Shown: positions 33,337 through 41,503 of the stretch, piece after piece | Layout of the letters: the number at the start of each line of letters is the position of its first letter | Numbering within the stretch: position 1 is the stretch's first letter | Assembly (NCBI RefSeq): GCF_003860465.1 | Contig: NZ_CP034185.1 | Location: forward strand, 310,001-374,000 | Origin: Deinococcus psychrotolerans | GTDB taxonomy: Bacteria > Deinococcota > Deinococci > Deinococcales > Deinococcaceae | DNA: 64,000 nt | Direction of reading: 5' to 3' | Position numbers and translations under genes: made by a program | Notes under the pieces: model-generated | What the model saw: the letters and a program-made list of their open reading frames with translations, nothing else | What the model was told of the DNA's origin: nothing | Database searches by the model: none

Positions 33337-34470
33337 TTATTTCGCCACAAACTGATAGACCGTCCCTGACACATAATCGGCCAAATATAATTCGCCTGCC
33401 TCGCTTTCCCCAAAAGTCGAGATGCTCAGTTCGGTGTCCAGCATTTTGTTGGTCTTCCACTTTGCGCTGCTCGGCACGGCAGCCCAGATGGTGCCGCTGC
33501 CAAAATCGCCATAAATATATTGCCCACGCAGGGCTGGTAAACCTTGGCCCCGGTAGACATAACCGCCTGTTACCGAGTTGCCTTGGGTGTGGTCATAACT
33601 CAAGATGGGGTCTTGTAACTTCGTTTTGGCTGAGTTGCAGTTGGAAGCGGGTTCATAACAAGCGGCAGCTTCTTTCAAACGCCAGCCGTAATTCTCACCG
33701 CCCGCGCTGCCTTTTGGAAGCAAGTTGATTTCTTCGTATTTATTTTGGCCCACATCGGCGATCAGTAATCCGGCCGAGCTGAAGCTGAAGCGCCAAGGAT
33801 TGCGCAGCCCGTAAGCAAAAATCTCTCCGCGTGCCCCAGCTGTGTTGATAAATGGATTGTCTTTAGGCACGGTGTAGCTCCCACTGCGCACGTCGAGCCG
33901 CAAGAGTTTGCCGAGTAGACTGCCCAGATTCTGGGCATTGTTTTGTGGATCGCCACCGCTGCCGCCGTCGCCCATGCCAACGTAGAGAAAGCCGTCTGGC
34001 CCAAAGGCGAGCTGCCCGCCGTTGTGGTTACTGTACGGCTGCTTGATGGTGAGCAGTACTTTGGCTGAGGCGGGATTCACTTTGCCACCCACGGCGGTAT
34101 ACCGCGCAATAACAGTGTCGCCGTTGAGGTTGGTGTAGTCCACGAAAAGTCTGCCGTTCTGACTGAATTTGGGATCGAAAGCCAGTCCCAGTAAGCCGCG
34201 CTCACCGCCTGCACGGGTCAAGCTGCGTACATCTAAAAAGGGTTGCGCTTCGACTCGAGTGCCGCGCAGCACCTTCACCAGTCCACCTTGTTCGACCACG
34301 AACAGCCGCCCTGAACCGTCCGCAGCGTTGGTGATACTGGTGGGGCGCTCAAATCCGCTGCCGACTTTGAGAAGTTGTACTTGATTACCGCTCTGAGCTA
34401 AAGCTGGCGCGATAGCGAGTGCGGCGACCAGAAGACAGCCACGCTGCCAGTACGAGGTTCGTTTATTCAT
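33337..34470 (-). CDS. secreted PQQ-dependent sugar dehydrogenase-like beta-propeller
   Basis: 377 residues from ATG 34470 with a signal peptide (LLVAALAIAPALAQ). It has the glucose/sorbosone dehydrogenase propeller: FERPTSITNAADGSGRLFVVEQGG, GERGLLGLAFDPKF, NHNGGQLAFGPDGFLYVGMGDGG, YGLRNPWRFSF. These motifs include the catalytic His and Ca/PQQ-binding segments of soluble aldose sugar dehydrogenases. Electron acceptor and sugar unknown; no PQQ biosynthesis genes in the window. The frame extends 50 codons upstream, but that part lies over the divergent promoter region. GGACGAG precedes ATG 34470. Confidence 0.88.
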   Translation of the reverse strand: MNKRTSYWQRGCLLVAALAIAPALAQSGNQVQLLKVGSGFERPTSITNAADGSGRLFVVEQGGLVKVLRGTRVEAQPFLDVRSLTRAGGERGLLGLAFDPKFSQNGRLFVDYTNLNGDTVIARYTAVGGKVNPASAKVLLTIKQPYSNHNGGQLAFGPDGFLYVGMGDGGSGGDPQNNAQNLGSLLGKLLRLDVRSGSYTVPKDNPFINTAGARGEIFAYGLRNPWRFSFSSAGLLIADVGQNKYEEINLLPKGSAGGENYGWRLKEAAACYEPASNCNSAKTKLQDPILSYDHTQGNSVTGGYVYRGQGLPALRGQYIYGDFGSGTIWAAVPSSAKWKTNKMLDTELSISTFGESEAGELYLADYVSGTVYQFVAK

Positions 34471-34568
34471 CTCGTCCAGCTTGACAGCTTGGGGATTGAA
34501 TGTCGGTTTAGGGAAATACTTTCGTCTGTGCTTTCTGCGACGTTTGATAAGTGTTATTATCAAAAACG

Positions 34569-35633
34569 ATGAGCGACCCTGATCTCTGGCTTGAACTTCA
34601 AGCGGATCGGCCTTCTGCATCTCTCAGTCTGGTGTTATCGGAAACTGAGCCGCTGAGTCAAGCCCGGTTGTGGCTGGAGCCGGAGCAACGTCGCCGCGAC
34701 GCGGTGCGGGCTGCCCGTGACCGTGATCTGGTGAACCTGTGGTCACTGACGGTGGCCCACCACACTTTGCACAGCAGCCAAGGCAGTCGTCACACCCTGC
34801 GAACTTACCGCAATGGTCTGCGGTTCTGGCTACTGTTTACTGAGCGGCATGCGGTGGGGTTGCTGCGCCCCAAAGCTGATCAAGGCTCATTGTTTGCCCG
34901 CGAGTTGGAGGCGGGGTTGCTGGTGCTTGAGCGGAAGCGTAAAACTAGAGTGGATGCTAAGTTGGCAACCAGCCGCGCCACGCCAGCGTCCGGGCCGCGT
35001 CCACTGTCTACGTCATCGGTCAATGTGTATTTAGCCGGAGCGCGGGCTCTATACCGGGCGCTGCGCTGGGCGGATGCCACGGACGCTGACCCTTTCCGTG
35101 ACGTGAAGGTCAAGGCCGATCAGGTGGCCCGCTGGGATAAACGCTTTCCGTACCCGCAACCTGCTATCGAAGCGCTGCTGCAAACTGGTGATGCCCGCCA
35201 CCGTGTGACCGTTCTCCTCGGTGCACATGCTGGACTGCGGGCTTCAGAGATGGTCAAGCTCAAATGGAGTGACGTAGAACTTGAAGCCAGTCGCTTACAG
35301 GTGCTGGGCAAGGGCAACAAGCGGCGTTGGGTCAGTCTTTCGGCTTCACTCAAGCGGGCTCTGCTGGAGCGGCGAACCGAATCGGCTGACCTTCTTGTTG
35401 TCGGCGGCACACCTGAAGCGGCTCGTTTGCGTCTGCGCCGCGTTTGTCTGCAGACGAATGTTCCTTTCTTGTCACTCCATGCTTTGCGTCACAGCGCGGG
35501 TACCCGCCTCGTGAAATCGGGCCGCTCACTCCAAGATGTGGCCCGCCATCTGGGCCACGCTTCGGTGGCGACGGCGGAGATTTATGCGAAATGGGCGGAT
35601 GAGGGGCTTAAGAATGAGTTGGAAAACTGGTGA
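34569..35633 (+). CDS. tyrosine recombinase (XerC/D-like integrase)
   Basis: 354 residues. An N-terminal SAM-like core-binding domain (about 50-180) precedes the catalytic domain with Arg224 (GLRASEM), a Lys near 248 (LGKGNKRR), His304 and Arg307 (HALRHSAGTRL), His330 (LGHAS) and nucleophile Tyr339 (AEIYAKW). All catalytic residues are present. No other phage or island genes are near, so it is a solitary recombinase. ATG 34569 lacks a Shine-Dalgarno; TATTAT ends 8 bases before it. It could be a chromosomal Xer or an element remnant; I cannot decide from the sequence. Confidence 0.88.
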   Translation: MSDPDLWLELQADRPSASLSLVLSETEPLSQARLWLEPEQRRRDAVRAARDRDLVNLWSLTVAHHTLHSSQGSRHTLRTYRNGLRFWLLFTERHAVGLLRPKADQGSLFARELEAGLLVLERKRKTRVDAKLATSRATPASGPRPLSTSSVNVYLAGARALYRALRWADATDADPFRDVKVKADQVARWDKRFPYPQPAIEALLQTGDARHRVTVLLGAHAGLRASEMVKLKWSDVELEASRLQVLGKGNKRRWVSLSASLKRALLERRTESADLLVVGGTPEAARLRLRRVCLQTNVPFLSLHALRHSAGTRLVKSGRSLQDVARHLGHASVATAEIYAKWADEGLKNELENW

Positions 35634-35656
35634 GAGGGGAGTGTACTCAGACTATT

Positions 35657-35676
35657 GAATACTATTATATATATTC
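35657..35676. repeat. AT-rich imperfect palindrome after the recombinase gene
   Basis: GAATA (35657-35661) and TATTC (35672-35676) flank a 10-base AT core with TATATA, starting 24 bases after the recombinase stop. Its size and AT core are reminiscent of Xer-type sites, but it could be a promoter element for the GH84 gene. Confidence 0.35.
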
Positions 35677-35785
35677 TTTAGCGCCCACTCTCAGCATTTA
35701 AGACTCCGTGAAGCGCTGCTAGTTGGACGGTGTTCTCAGAAGCGCCACAGTGCAGGTGGACAAAGCTATCGAGGAGGAACGAACC

Positions 35786-37033
35786 ATGCAACTGCTCGGC
35801 GTGATTGAAGGCTTTTATGGCCGCCCCTGGACGGCGTTTCAGCGCTCTCGGCTGCTCGGCTGGATGCAGGGCTGGGGCATGAACACGTATCTCTACGCGC
35901 CCAAAGATGATCTGTACCACCGCGCCCGCTGGCGTGAAGCGTACCCCGAAGCCGAGCGGCTTTCGCTGGGTGAACTGGTCGAGGCGGCCCAGCAGCGCGG
36001 CGTGGACTTTGTCTACGCGCTGGCTCCGGGCCTTGACCTCAACTGGCAAGATGAAGCGGATCGGGCCGCCCTACTGGAAAAAGTGGACTCTGTGGTTGCT
36101 CTGGGTGTGCGCGACTTTGCTCTGCTGTTTGACGACATTCCCAACCAAGCCGATAGGGCCGCGCAGGCCGCCGAGCAGGTGGACATCACGCACACGCTGC
36201 GCCGGCACTTGCGGGCGCAGGGAATAGACGGCCTGCTCTTGTTTTGCCCCACCGAATACTGCGGCGAGATGGCCCAGCCCTCGGTGGCCGAGTCGCCGTA
36301 TCTGCGCGGGGTGGCCCGCTTAGACAGCGGCACCGAAGTGCTGTGGACGGGGCCGCTGATCGTCTCACCGCAGATCAGCGCCGAGTCGGTGCGTGAAGTG
36401 GCGCAAGTGTTGGGGCGCAAGCCGCTGATTTGGGATAATTTGCACGTCAGCGATTACACCATTCACCGCCTGCACTTGGGGCCCTACGGCGGCAGACCGC
36501 TGGAACTGCGCGGCGAAGTCTCGGGCATTTTGTCAAATCCGAATACCCCCTTCGAGCCGAATTTTGCGGGCCTGCACAGTTTGGCCGATTACGCGGCGGG
36601 CGACGTGGAGTGGAACGCTGAAGAATCGGGCGAGCGGGCACTGAAGGCTTGGCTGCCGGAATTTGGCCCTGGTGCCGAGCTGAGCGACCTGCACCTCTTG
36701 GCCGACACCCTCTTTTTGCCGCACCGCTTGGGGCCGCGTGCGGAAGCACTGCTCAGAGCCGCCGAGCAACTGGCACTCGATTCAGGCCAAGCCGACGCTT
36801 TGGCCCAATTGCAAGCTGGGCGGGCCGCTTACCACCGCTTGCTCAGCGCTCTAGAGAAAGGCAGTAACCGCGAGCTGCTGTTTGATTTGCACCCCTACTT
36901 GGTGGATCTCAACGAAGAACTTACCCGCTTGATTCGGGACGCCGCCGCAGACAACACCGCGTCGGCGCGACCTTACCGGGGCGGGCTGGCCGACAAGCTG
37001 CTGGAGCTGGGGCGCGGGCGAGAGCTGAGTTAA
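35786..37033 (+). CDS. GH84 beta-N-acetylglucosaminidase (O-GlcNAcase-like)
   Basis: 415 residues. The catalytic barrel begins at once: GVIEGFYGRPW, MNTYLYAPKDD, YALAPGLDL and the acid/nucleophile pair Asp116-Asp117 in LLFDDIPN. These match GH84 enzymes, which remove terminal beta-GlcNAc by substrate assistance. No signal peptide is visible, so it is probably cytoplasmic. The C-terminal part (about 300-415) is helical. ATG 35786 has GAGGAGGA 7 bases before it; the longer frame from 35723 is rejected. Position before an oligosaccharide/peptide ABC transporter and a GH3 enzyme suggests use of imported amino sugars. Confidence 0.87.
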   Translation: MQLLGVIEGFYGRPWTAFQRSRLLGWMQGWGMNTYLYAPKDDLYHRARWREAYPEAERLSLGELVEAAQQRGVDFVYALAPGLDLNWQDEADRAALLEKVDSVVALGVRDFALLFDDIPNQADRAAQAAEQVDITHTLRRHLRAQGIDGLLLFCPTEYCGEMAQPSVAESPYLRGVARLDSGTEVLWTGPLIVSPQISAESVREVAQVLGRKPLIWDNLHVSDYTIHRLHLGPYGGRPLELRGEVSGILSNPNTPFEPNFAGLHSLADYAAGDVEWNAEESGERALKAWLPEFGPGAELSDLHLLADTLFLPHRLGPRAEALLRAAEQLALDSGQADALAQLQAGRAAYHRLLSALEKGSNRELLFDLHPYLVDLNEELTRLIRDAAADNTASARPYRGGLADKLLELGRGRELS

Positions 37034-37379
37034 GGTTCACCCCTTCCGTTTGCCCTTTACGCTGCGCTGGTCTCCCCAGTGCTGTTGCGGCTGACTGCAC
37101 CTGCCATCCACTCTGATTCTCTAGGGGTACTCGGCTACCCGTACCTGTAAACCACCGCATCCTTCAGCGGCCTTTTCAACGATCAAAATACTTGTACCAG
37201 CAGCAAGGCTAACGGCAACGTCGGCGGACGTATTATGCTGCTGAACATCAACTCCCCCCAAGAAAGCGCGTCGTCACTCGGCAACGGAGAGCCGTCACGC
37301 GGCAGCGTTTCCTTTCCATTTTTTGCGGAGGTTTGTTGTGCTGTGGCCCTCTGGACGGGCTGCGGTTGGAGGCCGAACC
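37034..37379. promoter_or_regulatory. intergenic region before the ABC transporter operon
   Basis: 346 bases with no credible gene. No terminator with a T-run after the GH84 gene is obvious; CCGC-N8-GCGG followed by CCTTTT near 37160 is a weak candidate. TATTAT at about 37230-37235 could be a -10 for the transporter. TGTAAAC near 37146 is a half-site of the LacI-type operators found elsewhere in the window. The permease ribosome site GGAGG is at 37368-37372. A binding-protein gene, often first in such operons, is absent here. Confidence 0.4.
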
Positions 37380-38366
37380 ATGAATTATCTGCTTCGCAAA
37401 CTTGGGATACTGGTACTGACGCTGTGGATCGCGGCCACGCTCAATTTCATTTTGCCGCGCCTCGTTCCCGGCGATCCGGTGGGCGCGATGATGGCCAGGT
37501 ATCAGGGCCAACTCAGCCCAGCCGCCGCCGACGCGCTGCGGCTGGCCTACGGCCTCAACGATCAGGGCAACATTTTCATGCAGTATGTTCACTACCTCGG
37601 CAATCTGCTGCGCGGCGATTTTGGCCGCTCGATGAGCCAGTTTCCCACGCCGGTCATCGACGTGGTGACGCAGGCCGCGCCGTGGACGATTGGACTCATC
37701 GGCGTGACCACCGTCATTTCCTTTTTGCTGGGCAGCGGGCTGGGCCTTTACAGCGCTTGGAAGCGCGGCCATCCACTGGCCGACTGGATGCCACCGGTGG
37801 CGCTGTTTCTCAACTCGGTGCCGTACTTCTGGTTGGGACTGGTGCTGCTGTATCTCTTCGCGCTCAAATCGAGCGTCTTTCCGCTGAGCGGCAACTTAGA
37901 TCCGTTTATCGGGGACGCTTGGACGGCCAAATGGTGGAGTTCGATGCTGCGCCACGCCGCCCTTCCCGCCGTCACCATCATCGTGACGGCGGCGGGCGGC
38001 TGGCTGATGACCATGCGCAACAACGTGATGGGCGTGATGGGCGAGGATTATCTGGCGTTTGCCCGCGCCAAGGGCCTCAGCGAAGGCCGCATCGTCAACC
38101 GCTACGTTCTCAAAAATGCCCTGCTGCCCAGCCTGACCGGCTTCGGGATGGCGCTGGGCTTCGTGGTGGGCGGCTCGATTCTGGTCGAAACGGTCTTCAG
38201 TTATCCGGGCCTGGGCTTTTACCTTTACAGCGCGGTGGCCGCCGTGGATTACCCGCTGATGCAGGCCATTTTCCTGCTGATCGCGGCCGCCGTGCTGATC
38301 GCCAATTTTATCGTGGACATGCTGTATGCCGTGCTCGATCCCCGCGTCCGGGACGGCCAGGAATGA
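37380..38366 (+). CDS. ABC transporter permease, DppB/OppB type
   Basis: 328 residues with about six membrane helices; the start MNYLLRKLGILVLTLW is the first. The cytoplasmic coupling segment EDYLAFARAKGLSEGRIVNRYVLKNA is the EAA loop of family-5 (oligopeptide, nickel, some oligosaccharide) permeases. ATG 37380 has GGAGG 7 bases upstream, so the longer frame is not used. First gene of a three-gene transporter unit that has no binding protein. Confidence 0.92.
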   Translation: MNYLLRKLGILVLTLWIAATLNFILPRLVPGDPVGAMMARYQGQLSPAAADALRLAYGLNDQGNIFMQYVHYLGNLLRGDFGRSMSQFPTPVIDVVTQAAPWTIGLIGVTTVISFLLGSGLGLYSAWKRGHPLADWMPPVALFLNSVPYFWLGLVLLYLFALKSSVFPLSGNLDPFIGDAWTAKWWSSMLRHAALPAVTIIVTAAGGWLMTMRNNVMGVMGEDYLAFARAKGLSEGRIVNRYVLKNALLPSLTGFGMALGFVVGGSILVETVFSYPGLGFYLYSAVAAVDYPLMQAIFLLIAAAVLIANFIVDMLYAVLDPRVRDGQE

Positions 38367-38394
38367 GGGAGAACCCGGTGAACAGGAAAACCAC

Positions 38395-40356
38395 ATGACC
38401 GCGATTCCGATTGTTCGGCTGACGCCGCTGGCGTGGCTGCGGGCTGGCCCACTCGGTGTAATTTGGCGCTCACCGCGTGCCACCACCGGCGCGGCCATCA
38501 TACTGGTGATGCTGGTGCTGGGGCTGCTGGCCCCGCTCATCAGCAGCTACGACCCGAGTCGGGGCACCTTCGATCCGTGGATCAAGCCCGGCGTGGGCCA
38601 CCTGCTCGGCACCACCGCGCTGGGCCAAGACATCTTCACCCAACTGCTCTACGGCGCTCGGCTGACGCTGCTGATCGGCGTCGCGTCGGGGGTCATCTCC
38701 ACAGCCATTGGCACGGCGCTGGGGCTGAGCGCCGCGTATTACGGGGGCCGCACGGGTGAGGTCATCAACACCATCACCAACGTCTTTTTGGTGTTGCCGG
38801 GGCTGCCGCTGCTGATTATCGTCAGCGCTTTTTTGCGCGGCGGCGGCATCTGGGCCATTATTTTGGTCATCTCGCTGACCGGCTGGCCTTGGGGAGCGCG
38901 GGTGCTGAGATCGCAGGCGCTGACGCTGCGCAACCGCGACTTTATTCACGCCGCCGTATCGACTGGCGAAAGTCCGGCCCGCATCATCTTCAAAGAAATG
39001 CTGCCGAATCTGGCAGGCATCATCGCCGCCAATTTCTTCGGCACCGCTCTCTACGCCGTACTCAGTGAAGCGGCGCTGTCGTTTATCGGCATTGGGGACG
39101 TCAGTAAAGTCACCTGGGGCACCATGCTCTACTGGGCGCAGGCCAAAAACGCGCTGCTGCAGGGCGCGTGGTGGTGGGTGGCGGCTCCGGGTCTGGGCAT
39201 TTCGATTCTGGGCATGGCCTTCGCCTTTCTGAATTTCGGCGTCGATGAGATCAGCAACCCCAAATCTAACCAGCTGGGCAAGGCCACCAAGGTGCTGCGC
39301 CGCAAGTCGGTGGCCAAAGTGGTGGACGCCAGCGCCCTCCCGCTGCTGTGTATTCAGCACCTCGACGCCGGATACCTGACGCCCAGCGGCCCAGTGCGGG
39401 CGGTGCGCGACGTGTCGCTGGACGTGGCTCCCGGCGAGTTTCTGGGGCTGGCAGGCGAGTCCGGCTGCGGAAAAAGTACGCTGGCCTTTGCCGCCACGAG
39501 GTTGCTCGACGCTCCCGGCGCAGTTTTTGGCGGCGAGGCGCGGCTCTCGGGGCAAGACCTGCTCTCGCTGACGCCCGAAGAACTGCGCCGCGTCCGCTGG
39601 AAGCAGTACAGCTTGGTGTTTCAGGCGTCCATGAACATCCTCAATCCGGTCATTAAAATTCGCGAGCAGGTCTATGACGCCATGCAGGCGCACGGCGTCC
39701 ACGACAAAGCCAAGCTGGAAGCCCGCGCCAGAGAACTGTTTGAGCTGGTCGGCATCCGCCCGGATTACCTCGACGCCTTTCCGCACCAACTTTCCGGCGG
39801 CATGAAACAGCGGGTCGTGATCGCTATCGCACTGGCCTTGGAGCCCAAGCTGGTGGTCATGGACGAGCCGACCACCGCCCTGGACGTGGTGGTGCAGCGC
39901 CAGATTTTGCAGGAGATCAACGAGGTGCGCCGCCGACTGGGCATCAGCATCATTTTCATCACCCATGATCTGAGCTTGTTGGTCGAGATGAGTGACCGTA
40001 TCGCCATCATGTACGCGGGCGAGGTGGTGGAAGAAGCCCCGGCGCAGGAGATCTACACCGCCGCCAAGCACCCCTACACCCAGCGCTTGATGACCGCCTT
40101 TCCGCCGCTGTCAGGCCAGCGCGAGCGGCGCGAGGGCATTCCGGGCCGCCCGCCTTCGCTGGCGCAGGACACCCCCGGCTGCCCCTTTTATGAGCGCTGC
40201 ACCGTGCATATTCCCGGCACTTGTGACGTGAAAAAGCCCGCCAACGTCAATCTTTCCAAGGAAGGCGAACCCGTCCACCGCGTCGCCTGCTTCCTGCACT
40301 CGCCCGCCGTCAAACCCGCGATGTACGAGGAGGAACATGCCCTTGCCAGCGACTGA
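38395..40356 (+). CDS. fused ABC permease-ATPase (DppC-DppD fusion)
   Basis: 653 residues. Residues 1 to about 285 are a DppC-type permease with the EAA loop (RDFIHAAVSTGESPARIIFKEMLPN). After a short linker (NPKSNQLGKATKVLRRK), about 315-653 are a DppD-type ATPase: Walker A GESGCGKST (from about 355), signature LSGGMKQR, Walker B VVMDEPT, and the C-terminal CPFYERC motif of oligopeptide transporters. No stop, frameshift or internal ribosome site separates the halves, so it is a real fusion. It starts 28 bases after the permease gene and overlaps the next ATPase gene by 20 bases. Confidence 0.92.
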   Translation: MTAIPIVRLTPLAWLRAGPLGVIWRSPRATTGAAIILVMLVLGLLAPLISSYDPSRGTFDPWIKPGVGHLLGTTALGQDIFTQLLYGARLTLLIGVASGVISTAIGTALGLSAAYYGGRTGEVINTITNVFLVLPGLPLLIIVSAFLRGGGIWAIILVISLTGWPWGARVLRSQALTLRNRDFIHAAVSTGESPARIIFKEMLPNLAGIIAANFFGTALYAVLSEAALSFIGIGDVSKVTWGTMLYWAQAKNALLQGAWWWVAAPGLGISILGMAFAFLNFGVDEISNPKSNQLGKATKVLRRKSVAKVVDASALPLLCIQHLDAGYLTPSGPVRAVRDVSLDVAPGEFLGLAGESGCGKSTLAFAATRLLDAPGAVFGGEARLSGQDLLSLTPEELRRVRWKQYSLVFQASMNILNPVIKIREQVYDAMQAHGVHDKAKLEARARELFELVGIRPDYLDAFPHQLSGGMKQRVVIAIALALEPKLVVMDEPTTALDVVVQRQILQEINEVRRRLGISIIFITHDLSLLVEMSDRIAIMYAGEVVEEAPAQEIYTAAKHPYTQRLMTAFPPLSGQRERREGIPGRPPSLAQDTPGCPFYERCTVHIPGTCDVKKPANVNLSKEGEPVHRVACFLHSPAVKPAMYEEEHALASD

Positions 40357-41392
40357 GATGGATCTCCCCGCTCCTCACGTCGGCGGCGTGCCCGCTCTTG
40401 AGCTGAGCGGCCTGACCAAAGTCTTTTCGGTGGGGCGCGGCGGCAAGAAAGTCACCGCCGTCAACAATGTCAGCCTCAGCATCGGGCGCGGCGAGGTGCT
40501 GGCTTTGGTGGGCGAATCGGGATCGGGCAAAAGCACCATCGCCCGCTTGATTGCCCACCTGTACGAACCCAGCGGCGGCAGCATGAAACTTAGCGGTCAG
40601 TCGGTGCCCAACAATCTTAAAGGCGCGGCGCTGACCAAGTTCCGCAAGCACGTGCAGATGATCTTTCAAGACCCGTACGGCAGCCTCAACGGGCTGAACA
40701 CCATCGGCTATATTTTGTCGCGCCCGCTGATCATTCACGGGATCGCCAAAGGCAAAGACGTTTCAGCGCAGGTCAACAGCTTGCTGGAACGGGTGGGCCT
40801 CGCGCCGGGAGCGGCTTGGGCCGCCAAGAAACCGCACGAGCTCTCCGGTGGGCAGCGCCAGCGGGTCGTGATCGCCCGCGCTCTGGCGGCCCGCCCCGAG
40901 CTGATTTTGGCCGACGAGCCGACCTCTGCGCTCGACGTGTCGATCCGGCTCGACATCATGAATCTGCTGCTTGATCTCAAAGACCAGGAAGGCTTGAGCA
41001 TGCTCTTTATTACGCATGACTTGGCGGGCGCACGCTATATGGCCGATAGAGTCTCAGTGATGTACACCGGTTACATCGTGGAAATCGGGCCGTCTCCGCA
41101 GGTGATCGACGCGCCGCAGCATCCGTATACCCAACTGCTCAGGAGCGCCGCGCCCAAACCTGACGAGACCATGCACCCCCAACGGGTCGAGGCACGCGGC
41201 GAGGTGCCCGACCTCTCCAACTTGCCGCCAGGCTGCCCCTTCGAGCCGCGCTGCCCGCACGCCCGCGCCGCTTGCCGTGACGGACTACCCAAGATGTACG
41301 ACGTGGGGCCGGATCATCAGGCCCGCTGCATTTTGCACGACCCAGCGCTGGCCGCCCAGCCGCTCCTGCGTCCTGACACCGCTGTATCCTGA
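40337..41392 (+). CDS. ABC transporter ATPase, DppF/OppF type
   Basis: 351 residues: Walker A GESGSGKST, signature LSGGQRQR, Walker B LILADEPTSALD, H-loop FITHDL and the C-terminal CPFEPRCPHA motif. It would pair with the ATPase half of the fusion protein. ATG 40337 has GAGGAGGA before it and lies inside the end of the upstream gene (20-base overlap). Substrate is not shown; the flanking GH84 and GH3 genes suggest an oligosaccharide or aminosugar rather than a plain peptide. Confidence 0.93.
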   Translation: MPLPATEMDLPAPHVGGVPALELSGLTKVFSVGRGGKKVTAVNNVSLSIGRGEVLALVGESGSGKSTIARLIAHLYEPSGGSMKLSGQSVPNNLKGAALTKFRKHVQMIFQDPYGSLNGLNTIGYILSRPLIIHGIAKGKDVSAQVNSLLERVGLAPGAAWAAKKPHELSGGQRQRVVIARALAARPELILADEPTSALDVSIRLDIMNLLLDLKDQEGLSMLFITHDLAGARYMADRVSVMYTGYIVEIGPSPQVIDAPQHPYTQLLRSAAPKPDETMHPQRVEARGEVPDLSNLPPGCPFEPRCPHARAACRDGLPKMYDVGPDHQARCILHDPALAAQPLLRPDTAVS

Positions 41393-41503
41393 AAACCTAG
41401 ACACGCCCGGCGCTTGAGCTTGATTACTCATGCAGACTGACCATTCGCGCTTGGCCTTTCTTCCGAGTGGCTGAGCTTTTTCTTTATTCTCCAGAGGTAC
41501 TTC

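Noticed and set aside
37034..37379. Possible remnant of a binding-protein gene before the transporter
   Set aside because: No frame in this gap shows a signal peptide or SBP_bac_5 similarity.
38470..40071. 533-codon minus-strand frame opposite the permease-ATPase fusion
   Set aside because: Opposite intact ABC motifs, no family resemblance; a high-GC shadow.
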